A stretch of 19,983 nucleotides of DNA. Origin: Candidatus Sumerlaeota bacterium. Its GTDB lineage: Bacteria; Sumerlaeota; Sumerlaeia; JADFCT01. The stretch spans positions 1 through 19,983 of the forward strand of contig JAPLSP010000282.1 in NCBI GenBank assembly GCA_026398575.1. Reading direction: 5' to 3'. Below, one piece after another: positions 14,017-19,983 of this stretch (positions within the stretch are counted from its first letter, which is position 1; every line of letters starts with the position of its first letter). A program made the translations under genes and the position numbers. Under the pieces are notes generated by a model. The model saw nothing but the letters and a program-made list of their open reading frames with translations, made no database searches and was not told where the DNA came from.

Positions 14017-15231
14017 ATGCGCCTCGACCGTTTGGAAATAAAGGGCTTTCGCTCCCTGCGCGGCGTGCTATGGATGCCGGGAATGCTCAACGTCGTCATC
14101 GGCCCCAATGGCTCGGGAAAATCTAATTTACTGCGCCTGCTCGAAATCATCTCCGCATCAGCTCAAGGCGCTCTTGGACACCTTGTCAGGAATTGGGGAG
14201 GCATTGTGCCGCTTCTATGGAACCGGCATGAGTTCGGTTTTTCTTTTGATATTGTAGTATCAAACAATGACGGCAAAGCTGCTCAATTCCAAAATATGAA
14301 CTATCATGTATTTGTCGAGCGTACTGGCAACTCAAGCGATTACAAAATAATGGAAGAAGAGATGTTTCCTGCAGTTAGTGCCAGTGACCCTTCAAGAAAA
14401 GCGGAACCGTTTGAGCATTCTCTCAGCATGATAAAGCGATATGACGGATCACCTATTGAAGTGGCTTTTGAAAAAAATGGTATTCCCACTCTATGCGATG
14501 ACAAAAGCATGTTTCGGGATGATGAAACTGTCCTGGGCCAATTCAAAGGACCTTTTGCTAATAACAAAAGCCTTGCTCGTATCCGATCGTTCTTTGAGGA
14601 TTGGGGCATCTTTCAGGACTTCCATGTCGAAAGTGACTCTGTCATTCGCCAGGATGTGGTCGCCTCGTACGACAAGCGCCTTGCTTCCGACGGACGCAAT
14701 CTCGTTCAAGTGCTGCACACGCTCTATTCGGAAAATCGGGAATTCAAACAACGGATTGATTCAGCGCTGCGCGCGGCGTTTGGCGACGATTATGAGGAGC
14801 TCATTTTTCGTCCGGGATCGAATCAACGCGTCCATTTATGCGCACGATGGAAGTCGTTGACGGACCCGATGCCAGCCAGCGATCTTCCGGACGGCTTCCT
14901 GCGCTTTCTCTTCATCATCACAGGCCTTTCGCATCCCGAACCTCTTTCCTTAATAGCGATTGACGAACCCGAAAATGGGTTGCATCCTTCCATGCTGCCT
15001 ATCATTGCGGAACTCGCCGCTGATGCATCGGAGCGTTCGCAAGTGATCTTCACAACTCATTCACCGCAGTTGCTGGACGCTTTAACGGAATCGCGCCCGA
15101 CGGTGACCGTATGTGAGTGGTCGAATGGCGAAAGCGTTATGAAGACCATCGAAGGAAAGACACTAAACTATTGGCTCAAGAAATACACACTCGGTTACCT
15201 TTATGAGACGTCCAGCCTGGAGGCCATTTGA
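14017..15231 (+). CDS. AAA ATPase, OLD-like/AAA_21, candidate defence protein
   Basis: ABC-type ATPase of 404 residues with an N-terminal RecF-like strand (RLEIKGFRSLRG), Walker A GPNGSGKS (29-36), a long divergent middle, a signature-like LPDGFLRFLF segment (about 290-299), Walker B and D-loop LIAIDEPENGLHP (about 312-324) and the H-loop TTHSP (346-350). This is the arrangement of OLD-family and AAA_21 ATPases found in anti-phage systems. It lacks the fused Toprim nuclease domain of OLD; the next gene overlaps it by one base (TGATG) and encodes DUF4276, which looks Toprim-like, so the two would form a split ATPase-nuclease. The sequence is visibly AT-richer than its metabolic neighbours, suggesting transfer. 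No ribosome site is obvious at ATG 14017. Confidence 0.88.
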   Translation: MRLDRLEIKGFRSLRGVLWMPGMLNVVIGPNGSGKSNLLRLLEIISASAQGALGHLVRNWGGIVPLLWNRHEFGFSFDIVVSNNDGKAAQFQNMNYHVFVERTGNSSDYKIMEEEMFPAVSASDPSRKAEPFEHSLSMIKRYDGSPIEVAFEKNGIPTLCDDKSMFRDDETVLGQFKGPFANNKSLARIRSFFEDWGIFQDFHVESDSVIRQDVVASYDKRLASDGRNLVQVLHTLYSENREFKQRIDSALRAAFGDDYEELIFRPGSNQRVHLCARWKSLTDPMPASDLPDGFLRFLFIITGLSHPEPLSLIAIDEPENGLHPSMLPIIAELAADASERSQVIFTTHSPQLLDALTESRPTVTVCEWSNGESVMKTIEGKTLNYWLKKYTLGYLYETSSLEAI

Positions 15232-15857
15232 TGCGCTTCCTGCTCTTCGTCGAAGGCGAGACTGAGAAGAGAGTCCTTGGCCGCTTTCTGAAGAGGTGGC
15301 TGGACAAGCGCCTGAAAGCAAGTGTTCGAATTAACGTCACTGGCTTTCAAGGCTGTGCGCAAATGTGGAACAATCTGCCGAACCATGTAAAATACCACCG
15401 TAGAATGCCTGATGCCGCGGATACGATTGGATTTATCGGAATCATGGATCTATACGGCCCTGATTTCTATCCCGATCATATTGTCTCATCGAAAGATCGA
15501 AAGAACTGGGCAATCACGGAGATGACCAAACGGGTGAATGATGGTCTATTCCGGATGTTCTTTGCCGTTCACGAGTTGGAAGCGTGGTTGCTGAGTGATC
15601 CTGGAATATTTCCCTCTTCTGTACGCAAATCCCTTCCGGGAAAAATCGCGAGGCCAGAGGAAGTGAATTTTAACGAGCCTCCGGCAAAGCTAATCGGGAG
15701 ACTTTTCAGAGAGAAAATGGGGAGAAATTACCTAAAGATTGAAGACGGAGTGGAACTGTTCAGCAAACTCGATCCGGATATTGCCTGTGCGCGATGTCCG
15801 TCACTGGATGAAATGCTGAAAGAAATGCTGCTGATGGCCAAGCATGCCGGGCTGTAA
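15231..15857 (+). CDS. DUF4276 family, Toprim-like protein (ATPase partner)
   Basis: Protein of 208 residues. The N-terminus RFLLFVEGETEKRVL carries the acidic residues E8, E10 and E12 expected at the first strand of a Toprim-type fold, and IMDLYGPDFYPD (D73, D78) supplies the following acidic motif. The VHELEAWLLSDPG segment matches the conserved ELEA..SD part of DUF4276. The ATG overlaps the ATPase stop (TGATG), indicating translational coupling. In OLD-like systems such a domain cuts DNA under ATPase control, so a nuclease role is a reasonable inference but not shown. Its base composition matches the ATPase gene rather than the genes on either side. ATG 15231 is preferred to the TTG one codon earlier. 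Confidence 0.82.
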   Translation: MRFLLFVEGETEKRVLGRFLKRWLDKRLKASVRINVTGFQGCAQMWNNLPNHVKYHRRMPDAADTIGFIGIMDLYGPDFYPDHIVSSKDRKNWAITEMTKRVNDGLFRMFFAVHELEAWLLSDPGIFPSSVRKSLPGKIARPEEVNFNEPPAKLIGRLFREKMGRNYLKIEDGVELFSKLDPDIACARCPSLDEMLKEMLLMAKHAGL

Positions 15858-15893
15858 CGGCGAATCCATAGATTTCCGGGAGGAGATTCTGCG

Positions 15894-16919
15894 ATGAATC
15901 TGAAAGACAAGAAGTACAAAGACTTCGCGCTGGTGCGCGAGATGCTGGAGACGCCCTCGGTGATCGAGCGGTTTGACTACGACCAGGCGCATGAGGCGGT
16001 TGCTGCGATCAAGCATACGGGCAAACTCATGATGACGGGCGAAGGATCGAGCCGCATTTTTCCGGCCAAGAATCTGATGGTGGAAGTCATGAAGCAGGGC
16101 GCGCCCATCGCCGTCGCCACCGAAGGCAGCCGGCAGGCGCATGAATATGACTTGGGCAGTTTCGTGGTCTTTGGCGCCAGCAATAGCGGGCAGACCAAAG
16201 AAGTCATCTCGCTTTTCACCCAGTTGCAGCAAAAAGGCCATGCGCACCGCTTTGGGTTGACGGCCAATCACGGAACCAAACTCGAATCGCTCTCGAATAA
16301 ATGTTACGTGCTGATTTGCGGCAAGGAAGACGCCGTCGCCGCCACCAAGAGCGTGGCCGAGCAGGGCTTGTTCTATCAATCGCTTCTCTGCGGCTTGGTC
16401 CCCCAGCAAGGCGCCGAGATTCGCAACAATCAAAAAGCAGCCGCCGAAGCCGCCAAGACCGTCCTCGAAATGGAACTCGATCCGGAAATCGTCAGTGCCA
16501 TCGCCGGCGCTTCGATGATTTATTTCGCCGGGCGCAACAACGGCGTCGCCGAGGAACTGACGCTCAAGACCAATGAAATCACGCGCAAGAAGAGCGACTT
16601 CCTCGAAGGCACTTATGCCGTGCACGGAATCGAGGAAGTAATGGACCCGAGCGACGTCGTCATCGTCGTTGACCCCTATGAAGCGGAAATCCAGAAGTTC
16701 AAGGAAGTGCTCGAAGACGGCGTCAAGATGAAGGTCATCGCGATCTCCACGCGCGAAACGATCTTCCCCACCATCAAAATCCCGCATGTCTGGGGCTTCG
16801 AGAGCTTCCTGCAATTGTTGACGGGATGGAACGTCCTGGTCAGCGTCGGCGTAGCCAATGGCGTCAACCTGGACAAACCCACGCGCGCGCGCAAAGTGGG
16901 GAATGAGTTTCTTGGATAG
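15894..16919 (+). CDS. Tandem SIS-domain sugar isomerase/deaminase (GlmS C-domain/AgaS-like)
   Basis: Protein of 341 residues with two SIS domains like the isomerase half of glucosamine-6-phosphate synthase. The first SIS has GEGSSRIFPAKN (about residues 49-60) and the phosphate-binding loop GASNSGQTKEV (94-104), followed by the GlmS-like EDAVAATKSVAEQGLFYQSL. The second SIS has IYFAGRNNGVAEELTLKTNE and FLEGTYAVHGIEEVMDP. There is no N-terminal glutaminase domain, so it would isomerise or deaminate an amino-sugar phosphate or cleave a fructosamine phosphate (AgaS- or FrlB-type). A strong GGGAGGAG (15878-15885) precedes the ATG. It lies after the defence-like pair; the phosphofructokinase on the other side may be its original neighbour. 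The next gene begins 10 bases after its stop. Confidence 0.87.
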   Translation: MNLKDKKYKDFALVREMLETPSVIERFDYDQAHEAVAAIKHTGKLMMTGEGSSRIFPAKNLMVEVMKQGAPIAVATEGSRQAHEYDLGSFVVFGASNSGQTKEVISLFTQLQQKGHAHRFGLTANHGTKLESLSNKCYVLICGKEDAVAATKSVAEQGLFYQSLLCGLVPQQGAEIRNNQKAAAEAAKTVLEMELDPEIVSAIAGASMIYFAGRNNGVAEELTLKTNEITRKKSDFLEGTYAVHGIEEVMDPSDVVIVVDPYEAEIQKFKEVLEDGVKMKVIAISTRETIFPTIKIPHVWGFESFLQLLTGWNVLVSVGVANGVNLDKPTRARKVGNEFLG

Positions 16920-16929
16920 TCAGAATTCG

Positions 16930-17691
16930 ATGAAAGTCACCATTCTCGGCTCCGGCACTTCCGAGGGAGTGCCGACGATCACATGCCACTGCCCGGTCTG
17001 CCTCTCGGACGATCCGCGCGACAAACGACAACGGACCGGGCTTTGGATACAGGCGAATGGCAAATCCATTCTGGTTGACGCCTCCATTGACTTCCGTCAG
17101 CAGGCGCTGACGCATCATATCAACGACGTGGATGCGGTGCTGATCACCCATGCGCATTCGGATCACGTGGCGGGGATTGACGATCTGCGCATCTTCAGCA
17201 AGATTTATCACAAGAAGATTGATTTTTATGGGAGAAAAGAGCACCTGGATGAAATCTGCCATCGGTTCCATTACTGCTTCAATCCGGTCCAGATCGGCGG
17301 CGGCGTGACGAAGCTGGAGATGAATCCGGTGACCGGGCCTTTTGAGGTTTGCGGCTTGAAGGTCACGCCCATCCCTGTCAAACACGGCGTCCTGGATATC
17401 TACGGATATCGAATCGGGCAATTCGCCATCGTAACGGACGCCAGTTTCCTTTCGGAGGAATCTTTCGCAATGCTTCAAGGGCTGGACGTTCTCCTGCTCA
17501 ACGCTTTGCGGCCACAGCCTCACTCGACGCACTTCAGTTTGAGTCAGGCGCTGGAGGCGTCGCGCAAAATCGGGGCGCGCCAGACCTATTTCATCCATAT
17601 ATGTCATCTCCTCGGACATTCGAGTACAAATGCCAGCCTGCCTCCCGAGGCTCAGCTGGCTTATGACGGCCTTTTTATTGAGATTTCTTAG
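16930..17691 (+). CDS. Metallo-beta-lactamase-fold phosphodiesterase, PhnP-like
   Basis: Hydrolase of 253 residues. It begins MKVTILGSGTSEGVP, the usual first strand, then has the CHCPVC zinc knuckle (C19, C21, C24) found in the PhnP group, the metal motif THAHSDHVAG (H74, H76, D78, H79), PVKHGVLDIYGYRIG, the metal-bridging TDASF and the final HICHLLGHSSTN. PhnP opens 5-phosphoribosyl 1,2-cyclic phosphate, and relatives act on cyclic nucleotides. No phn genes are present here, so the substrate is open. ATG 16930 gives the canonical N-terminus; an in-frame ATG at 16903 would add nine residues and overlap the SIS gene. Short spacing suggests co-transcription with the SIS gene. Confidence 0.87.
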   Translation: MKVTILGSGTSEGVPTITCHCPVCLSDDPRDKRQRTGLWIQANGKSILVDASIDFRQQALTHHINDVDAVLITHAHSDHVAGIDDLRIFSKIYHKKIDFYGRKEHLDEICHRFHYCFNPVQIGGGVTKLEMNPVTGPFEVCGLKVTPIPVKHGVLDIYGYRIGQFAIVTDASFLSEESFAMLQGLDVLLLNALRPQPHSTHFSLSQALEASRKIGARQTYFIHICHLLGHSSTNASLPPEAQLAYDGLFIEIS

Positions 17692-18047
17692 GTTTGTGGC
17701 AAGACATGGAAAGTTAAATGGCAATTGTGGAAAAACCTGTGAGTCATGGCTCAGCGATGATGTTAACAAGTCTGTGCATAAACTTGATGAAAACCGGTGC
17801 ATGGCGAAAAATAAACTCTAAACTGAAGTTGTATATACTTCATATTGCTTGACTTATGACGCGAAACCTCAAAACGATAAGAAGAAGGAATTCGCACAGG
17901 CAGGCCATATTTAAGGATGGCGCAAGCGGATGCGCACGATTTTCACAGCCTGTTAACAACTCTGTGCAAAACTCATTCTTGCCAGCTATATCCTTGATCT
18001 AAATCAATTATTTTGAATCAGGTCTAAAAAGGGAAGGACATACGAAA
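17692..18047. other. Gene-free region with DnaA-box-like motifs, possible origin-like region
   Basis: No credible gene occurs in these 356 bases. Three TGTGNAWAA motifs, all in the same orientation, resemble the DnaA box TGTGGATAA: TGTGGAAAA (17726-17734), TGTGCATAA (17773-17781) and TGTGCAAAA (17963-17971). The last two lie in a longer direct repeat starting TGTTAACAASTCTGTGCAWA (17761 and 17951). An AT-rich stretch (about 17998-18027) and a small palindrome TGAAGT/ACTTCA (17824-17842) are also present. Neither dnaA nor other origin-linked genes are in the window. Confidence 0.35.
17761..17971. repeat. Direct repeat pair containing TGTGCAWAA
   Basis: The unit TGTTAACAAGTCTGTGCATA (17761-17780) recurs as TGTTAACAACTCTGTGCAAA (17951-17970), with two differences in the first 20 bases. 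The copies are 190 bases apart in the gap before thpR. The repeated core includes GTTAAC and a DnaA-box-like nonamer. Confidence 0.75.
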
Positions 18048-18707
18048 ATGGACAAGAATTCCTCCTCAGATTCCCTTCCGGAAACGATCCGCGCGTTCAT
18101 CGCTTTCGATATCGGCGATGAAATCCGGCGACAGATCACCGACCTTACCGAGCGGCTTGAGAAAGGCTTTGTTTTTACAGGGGCTGACCCGAAATGGGCC
18201 GGTCTGGAAGGGATTCATTTGACGCTGAAATTTCTCGGAAATATCTCGCGGGAAAAACTGCCGGAGATAGAAAACGCCATGATCGCAGCCACCAGCGATT
18301 GCCCGCCCGTCGTTTTTTCGGCGCGCGGATTGGGCGTATTCCCCGATGAACGCAGGCCGCGCGTGCTTTGGGTGGGCATCAAGCGGGGCGCGGAAGAAAT
18401 ATGCGAATTGCAGCAGCGGCTGGATGACGCTCTGATTCGGCTTGGATTCCTGCCCGAGGAACGTGAATTCCATCCTCACCTGACGCTGGCGCGATTCAAG
18501 TCCAGCCGGGGCGCAAGGGGCATGGCGCAGGTGATCAAATCTCATGCGCGATTTTTTTGTGGCGAGGCGGCAGCGGACCGGCTGACTCTTTATCGCAGCG
18601 AGTTGCATCCGTCGGGCGCGCGATACACCGTGCTGGTGGAGGCGCCGTTGCGGGGCATTAGGAGCATCGAGGCTGAAACAAAAGCGGAGGATACGGAAGC
18701 TACATAA
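18048..18707 (+). CDS. thpR: RNA 2',3'-cyclic phosphodiesterase (2'-5' RNA ligase family)
   Basis: 2H-phosphoesterase of 219 residues. The two catalytic HxTx motifs are H57-L-T-L (in IHLTLKFLG) and H144-L-T-L (in HPHLTLARFK), and the N-terminal IRAFIAFDI strand and GLGVFPDERRPRVLWVGI segment are standard for ThpR. The enzyme hydrolyses 2',3'-cyclic phosphates on RNA ends to 2'-phosphates, and it can ligate tRNA half-molecules in vitro. Length is slightly above the usual 180-190 because of a polar tail after about residue 200. GGGAAGGA (18029-18036) lies 11 bases before the ATG. It follows the gene-free region and is separated from thiL by a hairpin. Confidence 0.93.
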   Translation: MDKNSSSDSLPETIRAFIAFDIGDEIRRQITDLTERLEKGFVFTGADPKWAGLEGIHLTLKFLGNISREKLPEIENAMIAATSDCPPVVFSARGLGVFPDERRPRVLWVGIKRGAEEICELQQRLDDALIRLGFLPEEREFHPHLTLARFKSSRGARGMAQVIKSHARFFCGEAAADRLTLYRSELHPSGARYTVLVEAPLRGIRSIEAETKAEDTEAT

Positions 18708-18735
18708 GCGCCTGATTTTGATTGGAGATTAAAGC

Positions 18736-18825
18736 AATGCGGTCGGAAATGGCGCCAGCATTTGGAGTGCGGTTGCTTGCTGCCGCTTTAGCTCTCCAAA
18801 TGCTGGCGCCGATCCTGTCCGCATT
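18736..18825. repeat. Hairpin-forming inverted repeat, family A copy 2
   Basis: GGCGCCAGCATTTGGAG (18751-18767) pairs perfectly with CTCCAAATGCTGGCGCC (18794-18810). A 7-bp outer stem, AATGCGG/CCGCATT (18736-18742 and 18819-18825), and an inner GCGG/CCGC add to it. It occupies most of the thpR-thiL gap and ends 10 bases before the thiL ATG, leaving no clear ribosome site. It belongs to the same family as the hairpin at 3074-3177. Confidence 0.85.
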
Positions 18826-18834
18826 AATCTACCT

Positions 18835-19878
18835 ATGTTGACATTGAAGGACATTCGTGAAGAGGGTTTCCTGAAGGCGCTTGGCAGAGTGCTGCCGAGA
18901 TCGGGGCCGGGCTTCGAACTGGGAATCGGCGACGATTGCGCGATCCTGGCGCCGGGCCGGGGCGAACGCATGGTCTTTACCACGGACCTGCTCGTTGAAG
19001 GCACGCATTTCACCTCAAAAACCATCGGCAGCCCCCGTCTGCTTGGGCGCAAGTCCGTCGCCGTCAACGTCAGCGACGTGGCGGCAATGGGCGCGGCGCC
19101 CACCGTTATGACCGTCGGCATCGGCGCGCCGCCCGACACACCGGAGGGATTCCTCAAGGAGCTCTATCGCGGGATGAACGAGTCTTGCCGCCGCTATGGC
19201 CTTGCCATTGTCGGCGGCGACACCGTGCGCGCGGACAAGTTGTGCCTGACGATTGCCATGTTGGGGGTATTGAAAGGAACGGCGCCCGCCGCTCTCCGCT
19301 CCGGCGCCAAGCCGGGGCAGTCTCTCTACGTTACCGGCTGGCCCGGCGAAAGCGCGGCGGGCTTGGCGTTGATGATTGGAAATCTGAAGAAAAAAGCGCG
19401 CCTGTTGCCGGCAGCCTTGCGCGCGCGGCTGATACGGCGCCATCAAGACCCCACGCCCCGCCTGGAAATCGGCCAGCGATTGCGCTCAGCATTCGGGAAA
19501 CGTGGAATGGCGATGATTGACATCAGCGATGGCTTGGTTCATGAAGCGTGTCTGCTGACGGAGTCATCGGGCGTTGGGGTGGAGATCGAAATGGAACGGA
19601 TTCCGATTTCTCCCGGATTGCGCGCCCTCGCACGTCTGACCGGCGACTCTCCCCTGCCCTACGTCTTGCATGGCGGCGAGGATTACGAACTGCTTTTCGC
19701 TCTGGATAGCCCACCGGATGCACCGTGGCGCAATCGCTTGCTTGCGCGCGACGCCGCGCCGATTCATCCTATCGGGCGCATTGTCAGGAAAAAAGGAGTC
19801 CGTCTGATTTTTTCGGATGGCTCGGCGCAGGAAGTTCATCCCGCAGGATTTGAACACTTTGTGAATACTTCCACTTGA
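18835..19878 (+). CDS. thiL: Thiamine-monophosphate kinase
   Basis: ATP-dependent kinase of 347 residues converting thiamine monophosphate to thiamine diphosphate, the last step of cofactor synthesis in the cytoplasm. ThiL signatures are present in order: GIGDDCAIL near residue 30, FTTDLLVEGTHF, GRKSVAVNVSDVAAMGAAPT, GGDTVRAD, MIDISDGLVHEA and the C-terminal HGGEDYELLFAL. Metal- and phosphate-binding Asp residues are retained and the length is normal. The start is ATG 18835; a TTG follows directly. The palindromic repeat ends just upstream, so the translation signal is weak or unusual. It may be co-transcribed with thpR through the hairpin. Confidence 0.95.
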   Translation: MLTLKDIREEGFLKALGRVLPRSGPGFELGIGDDCAILAPGRGERMVFTTDLLVEGTHFTSKTIGSPRLLGRKSVAVNVSDVAAMGAAPTVMTVGIGAPPDTPEGFLKELYRGMNESCRRYGLAIVGGDTVRADKLCLTIAMLGVLKGTAPAALRSGAKPGQSLYVTGWPGESAAGLALMIGNLKKKARLLPAALRARLIRRHQDPTPRLEIGQRLRSAFGKRGMAMIDISDGLVHEACLLTESSGVGVEIEMERIPISPGLRALARLTGDSPLPYVLHGGEDYELLFALDSPPDAPWRNRLLARDAAPIHPIGRIVRKKGVRLIFSDGSAQEVHPAGFEHFVNTST

Positions 19879-19958
19879 AATCCTGCCCGCCTTTCGGTAG
19901 CAATTTGCGCCGTTGCCGCTACATATAACGTGATCCTTTGGCCAATTTTTATAAATCA

Positions 19959-19983
19959 CCACCGAGACACAGAGGCACAGAGG
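19959..19983. repeat. CACCGAGACACAGAGG-type repeat, cut by the window end
   Basis: The last bases read CACCACCGAGACACAGAGGC and then repeat ACAGAGG, a short internal repetition of a kind that, from memory, is dispersed between genes in many environmental bacterial genomes. Its full length cannot be seen. The rest of the gap after thiL (19879-19958) shows no gene. Confidence 0.6.

Noticed and set aside
16930..17691. Firm assignment as phnP of a C-P lyase operon
   Set aside because: No other phn gene is nearby, and PhnP-like hydrolases occur in many contexts.

Overview
The window is about 20 kb of bacterial DNA with roughly 18 protein genes, all on the + strand. No rRNA, tRNA, insertion sequence or CRISPR array was seen. 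Coding is dense and GC-rich. The gene junctions carry several kinds of dispersed non-coding repeat: hairpins built on a GCGCCAGC.TTTGGAGT core, a composite inverted repeat with CCGTGGGT/ACCCACGG arms, a TTGGATA heptamer tandem, a TCGGACCGG nonamer tandem and a CACCGAGACACAGAGG tract. From memory, such repeats are common in Verrucomicrobiota/Lentisphaerota/Kiritimatiellota and related PVC or candidate-phylum genomes. The secreted TIM-barrel, ThuA-like and PIG-L proteins fit that too. The phylum is an inference of moderate to low certainty.

Layout. (1) 1-953: 3' part of an OFA-type MFS transporter. (2) 1090-2998: a GHMP kinase closely resembling plant glucuronokinase, one base before a GalU-type UTP-sugar-1-phosphate uridylyltransferase. 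Together they could convert free glucuronate to UDP-glucuronate. (3) 3265-4374: a divergent M24 'pita-bread' protein lacking metal ligands, flanked by large inverted-repeat elements. (4) 4898-8492: a BshB1-like PIG-L deacetylase overlapping a secreted PhnD-type binding protein, which overlaps a membrane histidine kinase with no response regulator nearby. A small CopG-antitoxin-like gene follows. (5) 8844-13903: an isocitrate/isopropylmalate dehydrogenase-family enzyme, a second PIG-L deacetylase, a secreted xylose-isomerase-like TIM barrel, a ThuA/GATase-like protein and a PPi-type phosphofructokinase. (6) 14017-15857: an AT-richer two-gene unit, an OLD-like AAA ATPase and a DUF4276 Toprim-like protein. 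It is a candidate anti-phage system lying between metabolic genes. (7) 15894-17691: a tandem-SIS sugar isomerase/deaminase and a PhnP-like metallo-beta-lactamase-fold phosphodiesterase. (8) 17692-18047: a gene-free, DnaA-box-like region. (9) 18048-19878: thpR and thiL, then a repeat tract cut by the window end.

The common theme is sugar, sugar-acid and amino-sugar metabolism (kinase, uridylyltransferase, deacetylases, SIS isomerase, phosphofructokinase), with a ligand-sensing histidine kinase. The most distinctive units are the glucuronokinase-uridylyltransferase pair, the binding protein-kinase pair, the ATPase-DUF4276 pair and the possible origin-like region.
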